IMG/VR virus record: IMGVR_UViG_3300047440_000139
Coordinates: 1 to 64,000 of that record
Origin: a virus
Reading direction: 5' to 3' (one strand)
Length of the DNA stretch: 64,000 nucleotides
How positions within the stretch are numbered: the first letter of the stretch is position 1; each line of letters starts with the position of its first letter. The translations under genes and the position numbers were made by a program. Positions 8,251-14,173 of the stretch are shown here, piece after piece. The notes beneath the pieces are model-generated. The model was given only the letters and a program-made list of their open reading frames with translations, was not told the DNA's origin and did not search any database.

Positions 8251-8282
8251 ACGCATGCGTCATTAGACGCATGCGTTTTTTT
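8251..8282 (+). terminator. Second rho-independent terminator
   Basis: ACGCATGCGTC-ATTA-GACGCATGCGT is an 11-bp perfect stem with a 4-nt loop running into seven T residues. Two terminators within 125 nt isolate the region to the right from upstream transcription. Confidence 0.92.
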
Positions 8283-8702
8283 GTGCGTTGTCAAGGGGTT
8301 ACCAGGCCACGTGAGGATGCGTCGCAGACATGGGCTGCAAAATCGGGGGCTCAGGGCTACCATTTGGTATCGTTGGTAATGTCCAAAATCGGGACGTTAC
8401 CACGAGGATGCCAGGCCAACTCGCTGAAATTCCTCATTTAATTTATATAACTATATAGTTATCTGTATATTAGGACCAATAATCCGGCTCAAAATTGGAC
8501 AGCCCCCCCACGCGCGCCCGGGCGCATGGATTTCGGGCGGCTGCGTCAGCCCCCAACCCTCCCAGCATTTGTCTTCCCAACCCAAAACCCCGGATTATTG
8601 TGAGACACCTGATTATTCCTTCAAAATCAAATACTTCCACAACACTTGCCTCTCCCCCTGTATCGCGATACGTTGGACATCACCTCAAAAAAGGATGCTA
8701 AA
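8283..8702. other. AT-rich, palindrome-dense island (origin or control region)
   Basis: About 420 nt without a convincing gene and far richer in A+T than the rest. Contents: the inverted repeat GGTAATGTC/GACGTTACC (8375-8383, 8393-8401); an A+T run with the 16-nt palindrome ATAACTATATAGTTAT (8447-8462); the separated inverted repeat AATAATCCGG/CCGGATTATT (8478-8487, 8590-8599); the palindrome GTATCGCGATAC (8660-8671) just upstream of the next gene. Direct repeats CAAAATCGGG and GAGGATG also occur. This is what a replication origin or main early control region could look like; neither is proven. Confidence 0.5.
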
Positions 8703-9158
8703 ATGCCTCGACCGAGCAAGTTCTTCCCTGCGAATGGCCGTCTCAGCGTGGTGCTGACGCCTGAGCAGTTCTCCATGCTCGACGCATTGGCCATGTACTG
8801 GCGCATCACGCGCACCGCCGCAGTCATCCATCTGATCGAGCGCGCGGCCGAACTCAAAATCCCGTTCGACGTCACCGAGCAGAGCAGGATGTCCATCCGC
8901 TCACCGGACGCTCCTAACGACAACGTCCATCTCCGATACGTTTCCATCCCTGGCGAGTACGGTGGTCCGTTGCATGTGTGGTGCTTCGATCCCGACGTGG
9001 ATGGGAAGGTGAAGTTGGCCGAGCCGCAGTTCATCATCGGCAAGATCGACGACGTGGCCGCACTCAAAATTCCCAGGACCACGGTGGCCAAGGCTTTGAC
9101 CTGGGCGGCGACGCACGCCTACCGTCCGCCGGGCTGGCCGCATCTGCCGCGCCCCTGA
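8703..9158 (+). CDS. Ribbon-helix-helix type DNA-binding protein
   Basis: A 151-residue protein from the ATG at 8703, with AAGGA 8 nt upstream. Residues 12-50 read RLSVVLTPEQFSMLDALAMY followed by WRITRTAAVIHLIERAAE: one beta strand then two helices, the pattern of CopG/Arc-type ribbon-helix-helix regulators, which bind palindromic operators as dimers. The C-terminal 100 residues have aromatic and Asp-rich segments of unknown fold. It is the first gene after the AT-rich island, and GTATCGCGATAC lies 32 nt upstream of its start. It is an obvious candidate for the factor that reads the 18-nt palindromes, but nothing in the sequence proves this. Confidence 0.65.
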   Translation: MPRPSKFFPANGRLSVVLTPEQFSMLDALAMYWRITRTAAVIHLIERAAELKIPFDVTEQSRMSIRSPDAPNDNVHLRYVSIPGEYGGPLHVWCFDPDVDGKVKLAEPQFIIGKIDDVAALKIPRTTVAKALTWAATHAYRPPGWPHLPRP

Positions 9159-9170
9159 CCACAGAAAAAT

Positions 9171-9188
9171 GTTTACCCCGGGGTAAAC
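9171..9188. repeat. 18-nt palindrome, copy 3 (exact)
   Basis: An exact copy, 12 nt after the ribbon-helix-helix gene and 20 nt before the next start codon at 9209. Confidence 0.95.
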
Positions 9189-9208
9189 GCTACGCTTAAG
9201 GTGGCCTC

Positions 9209-9517
9209 ATGAATGTCGAGCAGTCCTTCTATTCCAGGCCCGGACAACGCCAGGGCTCGCCGGGCATCCGCGTGGCCAGCCGGATCGAGAACCAGCTGAC
9301 CGAGCTATACGTCACCGAGGAGACGTTCAACCGGGCGGCGCATCTGGTCGACAGGCTGCAGCGGCGCGTTATCAGCCGCCGCCACTACCGCATCCTCGTG
9401 GCCATCATGATCGAGAACAGCCTCAGGACCGGGCAGGTGGAGGAGACAGAGCAGGTCATGCTCGTGCTGGCCAAGCTCTGGCGCAGCTGCCCGCAGCGGT
9501 ACCTGACGTGGTGGTGA
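9209..9517 (+). CDS. Unknown 102-aa early protein
   Basis: The first gene of a chain of tiny overlapping genes. It is a helical protein with AAHLVDRLQRRVISRRHYRI and MIENSLRTGQVEETEQVMLV. The second half resembles the gene at 14173-14439 (VIEQSLVRGDFGMVSQMRVA), pointing to dispersed paralogues. It is preceded by a palindrome copy and AAGGTGG. No function recognised. Confidence 0.75.
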   Translation: MNVEQSFYSRPGQRQGSPGIRVASRIENQLTELYVTEETFNRAAHLVDRLQRRVISRRHYRILVAIMIENSLRTGQVEETEQVMLVLAKLWRSCPQRYLTWW

Positions 9518-9738
9518 TCGACGACTACCGGACGGCGGTCCAGCGCATCGTCCGCATCCTCCAGGCCGATCCCTCCGAGCGGTTCCCGGGTGACATCGAG
9601 GGCCAGCGTCACATCGCCAAGTCCGTCGACGCCTACCGCGCAGCGGTCACCGAACTGGTGCTGGCGGGGAACCTGAACATGGACCAGGGAGCCGAACTGA
9701 TGGCCATGGTGGATCGCATTGTCGAGGAGATGAGATGA
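9508..9738 (+). CDS. Unknown 76-aa protein, paralogue A
   Basis: Starts with GTG inside the end of the previous gene. The C-terminal half (DAYRAAVTELVLAGNLNMDQ, then GAELMAMVDRIVEEM) matches the next gene over about 35 residues, so the pair arose by tandem duplication. It is a helical bundle-like small protein without known motifs. Confidence 0.7.
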   Translation: MVVIDDYRTAVQRIVRILQADPSERFPGDIEGQRHIAKSVDAYRAAVTELVLAGNLNMDQGAELMAMVDRIVEEMR

Positions 9739-9950
9739 CCGTCCCCATGATCCTCTCCACCGACATCCTGCACTCCACGAAGTTTCACGGTCGGGGATCC
9801 TCGGCGGTCTATCGCGCCCGCGTGGCCGCCAACCCCGACGCCTACCGCGCCGAGGTGGTCAGGGTGGTGATGGAGGGCGCGTTCACCACCGAGCAAGGCC
9901 AGCGCCTGCACGACATCATCGACGCCATCGTGGCCGGAGGAGAACCCTGA
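9735..9950 (+). CDS. Unknown 71-aa protein, paralogue B
   Basis: Overlaps the preceding gene by an ATGA junction. DAYRAEVVRVVMEGAFTTEQ then GQRLHDIIDAIV parallels paralogue A closely, including the QG and the D-x-IV end. The N-terminal half differs. Function unknown. Confidence 0.7.
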   Translation: MTVPMILSTDILHSTKFHGRGSSAVYRARVAANPDAYRAEVVRVVMEGAFTTEQGQRLHDIIDAIVAGGEP

Positions 9951-10204
9951 TGCCTGGAGCCGTCATCGTCATCATCGCCGACGTGCCTGACCCCCTGGCG
10001 GGCCAGCGCGAACTGGTCGAGGAGTTCGAGAGCCTGCTGCTGGCCCTCGACGTCCACGCCATCACGCGGCCGGGCTGGGATCGCTTCAAGTCGATCCTGG
10101 CCATGGCCACCATCGAGGCGGGCAACGCCGAGGCAGGCCAGCAGGGCTACGAGAAGGCCCTGGCCCAGTGGAAGGTGAGCCGCTGGTACGACGGGGATGA
10201 CTGA
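9950..10204 (+). CDS. Unknown 84-aa protein
   Basis: Starts at a TGATG junction and is translationally coupled to its neighbours. The N-terminus VIVIIADVPDPLAG is hydrophobic and beta-like; the rest is helical (RFKSILAMATIEAGNAEAGQ). No family recognised. Confidence 0.65.
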   Translation: MPGAVIVIIADVPDPLAGQRELVEEFESLLLALDVHAITRPGWDRFKSILAMATIEAGNAEAGQQGYEKALAQWKVSRWYDGDD

Positions 10205-10452
10205 TGTCCGTGCCCGAGGAACTCTGGAACCAGATCGCCTACCAGCACCGCATCAGCACGCTGGCCAACCGCGTGCGCATGCCCTGGCCGCTGACCTGCG
10301 CCCTGGACGACGTGATCGAGTACCGGGCCCACCTCGTGCTGTTCCGGCTGCACAACGAGATCGCCGAGTTCATGTTCGACGAGGGCATGGCCTGGGCGGC
10401 CGCGATGGAGGAGCGCATCGCATTACGCCACCGGGGCAGGCTATTCGCCTAG
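10204..10452 (+). CDS. Unknown 82-aa protein
   Basis: Coupled to the previous gene by a TGATG overlap. The central YRAHLVLFRLHNEIAEFMFD resembles WRAHLLFKRQDEITQARREV in the gene at 14910, a possible distant relation. It ends the first small-gene chain; an 83-nt gap with a promoter candidate follows. Confidence 0.68.
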   Translation: MSVPEELWNQIAYQHRISTLANRVRMPWPLTCALDDVIEYRAHLVLFRLHNEIAEFMFDEGMAWAAAMEERIALRHRGRLFA

Positions 10453-10480
10453 GGTATAGCCCTACCCAGCGGCTACACCG

Positions 10481-10510
10481 TGGACAGGCGTCCCACGGTT
10501 ACGCTAAACG
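10481..10510 (+). promoter_or_regulatory. Weak promoter candidate
   Basis: TGGACA (10481-10486) and GCTAAACG (10503-10510) partly match the alphaproteobacterial housekeeping consensus, with a slightly long spacer. It sits in the only gap between 9.2 and 12.0 kb, 25 nt before the KGG-protein gene. Confidence 0.35.
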
Positions 10511-10535
10511 GTGAAGCCTGAAAGGACCAAAGCCC

Positions 10536-10763
10536 ATGACAGCCACCTCCAAGATCACCGGCAAGCCCAAGGCCCGGCGCGGCTTCGCAGCCATGGACCC
10601 CGAGAAGCGCCGCGAGATCGCGCGCAAGGGCGGCGCGGCCACCCGGCCCGAGAACCGATCGTTCGCGAAGAACCGGGAACTGGCTGCGGAAGCAGGCAGA
10701 AAAGGGGGAGAAGCCTCGCGCGGCGGCGGCCGCAGCCGGAAGTACAAGCCGGAGCGCGACTGA
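10536..10763 (+). CDS. KGG-repeat (stress-induced acidophilic repeat) small protein
   Basis: A 75-residue basic protein with two copies of the KGG motif: GFAAMDPEKRREIARKGGAA and SFAKNRELAAEAGRKGGEAS. The motif is known from bacterial general-stress proteins and occurs in some phage genes; its molecular role is poorly defined, possibly nucleic-acid association. The protein ends in a Gly/Arg/Lys-rich tail. AAAGGACC precedes the start. It is coupled to the next gene by a TGATG overlap. Confidence 0.75.
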   Translation: MTATSKITGKPKARRGFAAMDPEKRREIARKGGAATRPENRSFAKNRELAAEAGRKGGEASRGGGRSRKYKPERD

Positions 10764-11062
10764 TGGCCACCATTCCTGACCTGCGCAAGCGCCTGCTGGC
10801 GGTGGCCGACCGGCTGCCGTTCGCGGGCCTGCCCGAGCGCGTCGCCCTGGCCAAGGAACTGCGCGACATCGAGGCGCAGATGTACCGGCGGCCCTACGTC
10901 CGCAAGGCCCCGGCGTCCGCCAACCACATGACCCCGGCCCTGGAGAAGCGCATCCGCCGCTACGCCTGGGTCCACCCCGACATGACCTATCAGGAGATCG
11001 GCACCCACTTCGGCGTCAACTCGGGACGCGTGTCCGAGGTGCTGGCAGGAAAGCGCGCGTGA
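10763..11062 (+). CDS. Small helix-turn-helix protein
   Basis: A 99-residue protein. The C-terminal half has IRRYAWVHPDMTYQEIGTHF then GVNSGRVSEVLAGKR, a clear helix-turn-helix of the kind seen in HNH-associated and sigma-like domains, with a recognition helix around SGRVSEVL. It could bind DNA as a small regulator. The start ATG at 10763 overlaps the stop of the KGG gene. Confidence 0.65.
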   Translation: MATIPDLRKRLLAVADRLPFAGLPERVALAKELRDIEAQMYRRPYVRKAPASANHMTPALEKRIRRYAWVHPDMTYQEIGTHFGVNSGRVSEVLAGKRA

Positions 11063-11307
11063 TGACCGACCTGAACACCCCCCTGCCCAGCATCCTCGAT
11101 CACATCGAGGACGAGGTGATGAAGCTGGTCGAGTTCGAGGCATCGCCCGCCTTCATCGAGAGCCCAACCCCGCCGGACAGCCTGATCATGCTGTCCATCT
11201 GCGTCAGCCTGCGACGCATCGCCGACGCCTTGGGCGGCAACGACGAGGAGTACGGCATCCAGCAGATGCTGGCCGACTACTGGGCAGATCGAGAGGCCAA
11301 GTCATGA
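11062..11307 (+). CDS. Unknown 81-aa acidic protein
   Basis: Starts at the ATG of a GTGATG junction overlapping the previous stop. Acidic and helical (DHIEDEVMKLVEFEASPAFI; LSICVSLRRIADALGGNDEE), with no motif. A GTG start one codon earlier is equally possible. Confidence 0.62.
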   Translation: MTDLNTPLPSILDHIEDEVMKLVEFEASPAFIESPTPPDSLIMLSICVSLRRIADALGGNDEEYGIQQMLADYWADREAKS

Positions 11308-11591
11308 TCACCCACGCCATCCCCGACATGCTGTGCCCGGCCTGCGGCCACCACTTCACCCACGCCGCCCCGGCCGACGACAGCACCACCGCCCCGGAGC
11401 CGGGCGACATCACCGTCTGCATCCGCTGCGCCAGCCTGATGGTGTTCGGTGACGACATGCGCCTGCGTCTGCCGACGCCTGCCGAGGACGCCGAGTGCAG
11501 GGCCATGAGCGACGTCATGGAGGCGACGCAGGCCATCCGCGACCTGAACGCCGAGCACACGCCGCCGGAGGGCAAGGTTGGCCACGTCTAG
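11304..11591 (+). CDS. Small zinc-ribbon-like protein
   Basis: A 95-residue protein with CPACGHHF near residue 11 and CIRCASLM near residue 39, two CxxC pairs spaced as in a zinc ribbon. A helical tail follows. Overlaps both neighbours by a few bases. Role unknown; such small zinc proteins in early regions often bind nucleic acid or host proteins. Confidence 0.68.
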   Translation: MITHAIPDMLCPACGHHFTHAAPADDSTTAPEPGDITVCIRCASLMVFGDDMRLRLPTPAEDAECRAMSDVMEATQAIRDLNAEHTPPEGKVGHV

Positions 11592-11958
11592 GACGACCAT
11601 CAACGCCGACCTGAGCGAGATGCTGGAGATGCTGGTGCGCATCTCCATGCCCGAGGCCCTGCGATCCATGTGGGAGGGCCGCGAGGGCGCCCAGGACCAC
11701 GTCGACGCCCTGCGCGCCGAGACCATCCGGCTGCGCCTCACCGGCGAGCTTCCCGAGCACCTGTGCGTCAAGGTGCTGGACCGCTGCGACCAGCGTGAAG
11801 CTGTCTTGCAAGCGTCACCGACCCAGGCCACAACTTCACTGTTCAAACCCACTGGAGACCTGAGCGATGTCCGAGACCGATACGCCCGCCACCGAGACCC
11901 CCGCCACCGAGACCCCCGCCACCGAGACCCCCGTCACGATCCCCGATCCCGCGCCTGA
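11578..11958 (+). CDS. Unknown protein, TTG start, overlapping next gene
   Basis: The frame opens with TTG at 11578 inside the preceding gene. Residues 1-70 look genuine and helical (INADLSEMLEMLVRISMPEA; VDALRAETIRLRLTGELPEH). The last 35 residues (repeated ARHRDPRHRDP) are simply the next gene's repeat read in another frame, so the gene may be evolving a read-through tail. Function unknown. Confidence 0.5.
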   Translation: MATSRTTINADLSEMLEMLVRISMPEALRSMWEGREGAQDHVDALRAETIRLRLTGELPEHLCVKVLDRCDQREAVLQASPTQATTSLFKPTGDLSDVRDRYARHRDPRHRDPRHRDPRHDPRSRA

Positions 11959-12004
11959 GGCCGACGCTCCCGGGTCCGATGACCCGGAGCCCGACGCCGC
12001 CTGA
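11867..12004 (+). CDS. 45-aa acidic TPATE-repeat peptide
   Basis: GGAG lies 8 nt before ATG at 11867. The protein is MSETDTPATETPATETPATE followed by a Pro/Asp/Glu-rich end, with no hydrophobic core: an extremely acidic, probably disordered peptide built from a 12-nt tandem repeat. Its stop codon overlaps the variant palindrome copy at 12003. Function unknown; DNA mimicry is one idea for such acidic phage peptides. Confidence 0.55.
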   Translation: MSETDTPATETPATETPATETPVTIPDPAPEADAPGSDDPEPDAA

Positions 12005-12020
12005 TTACCCCGGGGTAAAC
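12003..12020. repeat. 18-nt palindrome, copy 4 (one change)
   Basis: GATTACCCCGGGGTAAAC, with T to A at the second base. Its first two bases are part of the stop codon of the TPATE gene. Confidence 0.85.
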
Positions 12021-12046
12021 GTGAGCCCGGCGGTCGCCGGGCTCAC
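12021..12046 (+). terminator. Strong hairpin directly after palindrome
   Basis: GTGAGCCCGGC-GGTC-GCCGGGCTCAC is an 11-bp perfect stem with a 4-nt loop abutting the palindrome. It lacks a T-run, so a terminator role is uncertain. Confidence 0.5.
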
Positions 12047-12064
12047 GTCGCCCGAAAATGGCCA

Positions 12065-12093
12065 TTGTAAGGCTTCCGTGGCCCTGCTACGGT
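12065..12093 (+). promoter_or_regulatory. Weak promoter candidate for PEP-CTERM gene
   Basis: TTGTAA at 12065-12070 and TACGGT at 12088-12093 with a 17-nt spacer, 30 nt before the PEP-CTERM start. The -35 match is fair and the -10 match poor. Confidence 0.35.
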
Positions 12094-12122
12094 TAAGTCT
12101 TATCCAACCAGAGGGGCTACTC

Positions 12123-12800
12123 ATGCGACTTCTCAAGACCCTGGCGTTCGCCGCCGCCGCGCTCAGCGTGGCGTTCTCGGCCCACGCCGTGACCTTCTCC
12201 TTCGCCCCGGGCTCCGACACCCCCGGCTCCGGCTATTCCCCGACCACCGGCTTCGTGGTCATCGACGACTTCAACCAGCTGTCCGACCTGAGCCCGTTCA
12301 GCGGCTCCGGCTTTGGCCTGCTCGGCCCCGGCAGCGACCCCTCTGGCGCGGACCCGGCCTTCCCGACCACCAACAACACCACCTATCTCTCGGTGCTCGG
12401 CGGCGGCTCGGCCACGGCCAACTTCGTGAACCCCTACAGCGGGTCGTTCCAGTTCGACTGGGGGTCGATCGACACCTACAACACCCTGACCATCCACCGC
12501 ACCTCGGGCATCGACTTCGTGATCAACGGCGGTCTGTTCCCCCCGGCGAACGGTGACCAGGGCGCCAGCGCCACCAACGGCGTGTTCACCGTCAACGCGG
12601 CGGGCGACTTCCTGACCGGCTTCACCCTGACGTCGGGCCAGAACTCGTTCGAGATCGACAACTTCGCGGTGCGCGGCGGCATCAACCCGCTGACCGGCGG
12701 CGGCGTGCCGGAACCGGCGACCTGGGCGTTCATGATCATGGGCTTCGGTGGGGCGGGCTCCGTGCTCCGTCGCCGCCGCTCGGTGCTCGCCGCCATCTGA
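12123..12800 (+). CDS. Exported PEPxxWA-CTERM sorting protein
   Basis: A 225-residue secreted protein. Residues 1-22 are a classical signal peptide (MRLLKTLAFAAAALSVAFSA, with cleavage after AHA). The middle is a Gly/Ser/Thr/Asn-rich beta-sandwich-like body. The C-terminus is VPEPATWAFMIMGFGGAGSV then RRRR: the PEPxxWA-CTERM signal, made of a PEP motif, a membrane helix and an Arg cluster. In sphingomonads and caulobacters such tails are processed by exosortase during export of surface proteins. In a phage this implies use of the host exosortase pathway, possibly to alter the cell surface. The ATG at 12123 was chosen because the signal peptide starts there. It stands alone, with its own terminator. 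Confidence 0.88.
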   Translation: MRLLKTLAFAAAALSVAFSAHAVTFSFAPGSDTPGSGYSPTTGFVVIDDFNQLSDLSPFSGSGFGLLGPGSDPSGADPAFPTTNNTTYLSVLGGGSATANFVNPYSGSFQFDWGSIDTYNTLTIHRTSGIDFVINGGLFPPANGDQGASATNGVFTVNAAGDFLTGFTLTSGQNSFEIDNFAVRGGINPLTGGGVPEPATWAFMIMGFGGAGSVLRRRRSVLAAI

Positions 12801-12832
12801 GGACTTACCCACCTCGGACCGGCGACCATCGG

Positions 12833-12863
12833 AAGCCCGCCAGCCCACATCTGGCGGGCTTTT
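12833..12863. terminator. Terminator after PEP-CTERM gene
   Basis: AAGCCCGCCAG-CCCACAT-CTGGCGGGCTT with a trailing T-run. The A residues on the 5' side let it also serve the convergent minus-strand cassette. Confidence 0.85.
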
Positions 12864-12869
12864 CGATGC

Positions 12870-12989
12870 CTACTTCTTCCCGAACGGGTTCTGCTTGCGG
12901 TCGGCCGCCTTGTCCTTGGCCGACCCCTCCTTCATCCCCTTGTCCTTGTCCGCGCCGGACTTCTCGAACGGCTTGAAGGGCTTCTTCAT
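12870..12989 (-). CDS. 39-aa highly basic peptide (minus-strand cassette)
   Basis: A frame of 39 residues, MKKPFKPFEKSGADKDKGMK and onward, with Lys/Asp repeats and a C-terminal PFGKK. GGAG lies 9 nt upstream. The start overlaps the stop of the membrane-protein gene (TGATG), so the two are coupled. Probably disordered; function unknown. It is one of only two minus-strand genes inside the plus-strand early block. Confidence 0.6.
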   Translation of the reverse strand: MKKPFKPFEKSGADKDKGMKEGSAKDKAADRKQNPFGKK

Positions 12990-13159
12990 CAGGCAACTCC
13001 GAGGCGCTGGATCACGAGGATCAGGACGACGACGAGGGCGGCCACCGGGATGGCCCACTTGAGCCACGCGAAGGGCGGCGCGGCCGGGATGTAGTAGGCG
13101 ATGCCGACGGCGATGCCGACAATGACCATCATCACGATGGCGAACACCAGCAGGGACAT
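12989..13159 (-). CDS. 56-aa two-helix membrane protein (minus-strand cassette)
   Basis: A 56-residue protein with two membrane helices: LLVFAIVMMVIVGIAVGIAY (residues 3-22) and WAIPVAALVVVLILVIQRLG (about 35-54), joined by a short Pro/Ala loop. AGGAGGAC is a near-perfect ribosome-binding site 8 nt upstream. It is followed by an overlapping basic-peptide gene. Small phage membrane proteins of this kind can be holins, superinfection-exclusion proteins or membrane-stress toxins; sequence alone does not decide. Expressed against the surrounding genes, so it must have its own promoter to the right. Confidence 0.7.
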   Translation of the reverse strand: MSLLVFAIVMMVIVGIAVGIAYYIPAAPPFAWLKWAIPVAALVVVLILVIQRLGVA

Positions 13160-13219
13160 GGGCGGGTCCTCCTGGCGGGCACCCTACGCCTGCACACGTC
13201 CCTGGCAAAGCTTCACAGT

Positions 13220-13566
13220 TACCGCTTGACGAGCCCCCGCGCGATGGGTACCCATGGTGAAGCCATGAGGCGCTTGCGCCGACGGTTCGGGGTGGTGGCC
13301 GTGATTAGCCCTCGCGGTCGCCACCCCGTCGAGCTTAGCGACCCTGCCCGCGCTGGGGAGAGCGTGCGAGGGGTCGAACGAAGGACGTGACCACGGCCCC
13401 GACCGAAGGGACACGCGACCCTCGAACTTCCCCCGGTGGATGGTTGGACACGCCGCCGGGGGTTTTGGGTAGACCGCTGCGGAGCCACGCCCTCTGCACC
13501 CCCCGGTCTCGCGGGGGCGTTGGACGGACTGGCCAAACAGTCCCGTTCGCAGCGGTCTTCCCAAGA
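13220..13566 (+). ncRNA. Candidate structured non-coding RNA region
   Basis: About 350 nt without a convincing gene, dense in helices on the plus strand: ATGGGTACCCAT (13244-13255); CATGG/CCATG just after; GCGC-TT-GCGC; GGGGTGG/CCACCCC (13289-13327) with an inner GGCCG/CGGTC; GACCC/GGGTC around 13340-13375; CCCCCGG/CCGGGGG (13430-13462); and a closed multi-branch unit at 13471-13558. In that unit an 11-bp stem, AGACCGCTGCG/CGCAGCGGTCT, encloses two hairpins (CCCCC/GGGGG at about 13499-13517 and GGACTG/CAGTCC at 13526-13543). No known RNA family was recognised. The exact ends and the strand are inferred. Confidence 0.5.
13430..13466 (+). terminator. Terminator-like hairpin inside structured region
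   Basis: CCCCCGG and CCGGGGG form a 7-bp stem with a 19-nt loop followed by TTTT. It may end an RNA starting near 13.25 kb, leaving the multi-branch unit at 13471-13558 as a separate element. Confidence 0.4.
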
Positions 13567-13569
13567 CCA

Positions 13570-13587
13570 GTTTACCCCGGGGTAAAC
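13570..13587. repeat. 18-nt palindrome, copy 5 (exact)
   Basis: An exact copy after the structured RNA region, ending 22 nt before the ATG at 13610. Confidence 0.95.
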
Positions 13588-13609
13588 CCCCATATGCAGG
13601 ACGCCTCTG

Positions 13610-13816
13610 ATGCGCGTTGAGACCGTCACCCACCGCCGCATCGGCGCTATGGGCTACCCGACCGCCGTGTGGATGGTGTGGGAGGCCGTGCCGGGCACCA
13701 CGCCCTTCGCCGTGGCCTTCTACGAGCGCGAGCGCGCCGCCGCCTGGGCAGCCGCCGCCCCGCACCGGCACCTCAAGGCCGCCCCCACCCAGATCAAGGA
13801 CGCGTGCGCATCATGA
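13610..13816 (+). CDS. Unknown 68-aa protein
   Basis: The first gene of a second small-gene chain, behind a palindrome copy. Beta-rich N-terminus (MRVETVTHRRIGAMGYPTAV then WMVWEAVPG) and a helical Ala/Arg-rich end; it looks like a compact small domain. Not recognised. Confidence 0.7.
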   Translation: MRVETVTHRRIGAMGYPTAVWMVWEAVPGTTPFAVAFYERERAAAWAAAAPHRHLKAAPTQIKDACAS

Positions 13817-14019
13817 GCGTGGTCACCGAGGCCCTGGTGGCCGAGTACATCCGCAAGCGCAACCAGATGGACGGCGCGTCCAAGCGGCTGGTCTACGCCC
13901 AGTCCCAGATGGCGCTGGAGGGCAAGCTGCTGGCCGAGTACCGCGCCGACGTGAACCTGCTGGCCGAGGCCATCACCCAGAGCGGCGGGACCATCCCGCC
14001 CGAGGAGCCGGAAACCTGA
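13813..14019 (+). CDS. Unknown 68-aa helical protein
   Basis: ATG at 13813 overlaps the previous stop. A long amphipathic helix with heptad-like Leu/Ala spacing (VTEALVAEYIRKRNQMDGAS; MALEGKLLAEYRADVNLLAE), probably coiled coil. No function known. Confidence 0.68.
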   Translation: MSVVTEALVAEYIRKRNQMDGASKRLVYAQSQMALEGKLLAEYRADVNLLAEAITQSGGTIPPEEPET

Positions 14020-14020
14020 C

Positions 14021-14173
14021 ATGGAAGAAACCGCTGAGATCAGGCTGGAGCAGTTCGCCGCCGCCATGGAGGCCGAGAGCGCGGAGATGATCCCGCCCTC
14101 GTACCAGACGCCACAGGCCACGCAGTTCATCGCCGACATCCGAGAGGTGCTGGCCAAGCTGGCCGCGACCTGA
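14021..14173 (+). CDS. 50-aa acidic peptide
   Basis: Frame MEETAEIRLEQFAAAMEAES ... IADIREVLAKLAAT. Too short for most gene callers but exactly fills the gap between neighbours, with a one-base lead and an ATGA junction to the next gene. Acidic and helical; function unknown. Confidence 0.6.
   Translation: MEETAEIRLEQFAAAMEAESAEMIPPSYQTPQATQFIADIREVLAKLAAT

Noticed and set aside
8190-8441. Open frame of 83 codons running through a palindrome copy and a terminator
   Set aside because: It would translate through the second rho-independent terminator; no ribosome-binding site; composition of spacer.
12870-13159. Toxin-antitoxin pair
   Set aside because: The membrane protein plus basic peptide have no similarity I recognise to known toxin-antitoxin families; kept as an unknown cassette.
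13184-13771. Minus-strand frames crossing the 13.2-13.6 kb structured region
   Set aside because: They read through all hairpins and the palindrome, have Arg/Pro/Gly-biased GC-rich composition and lack good start sites.
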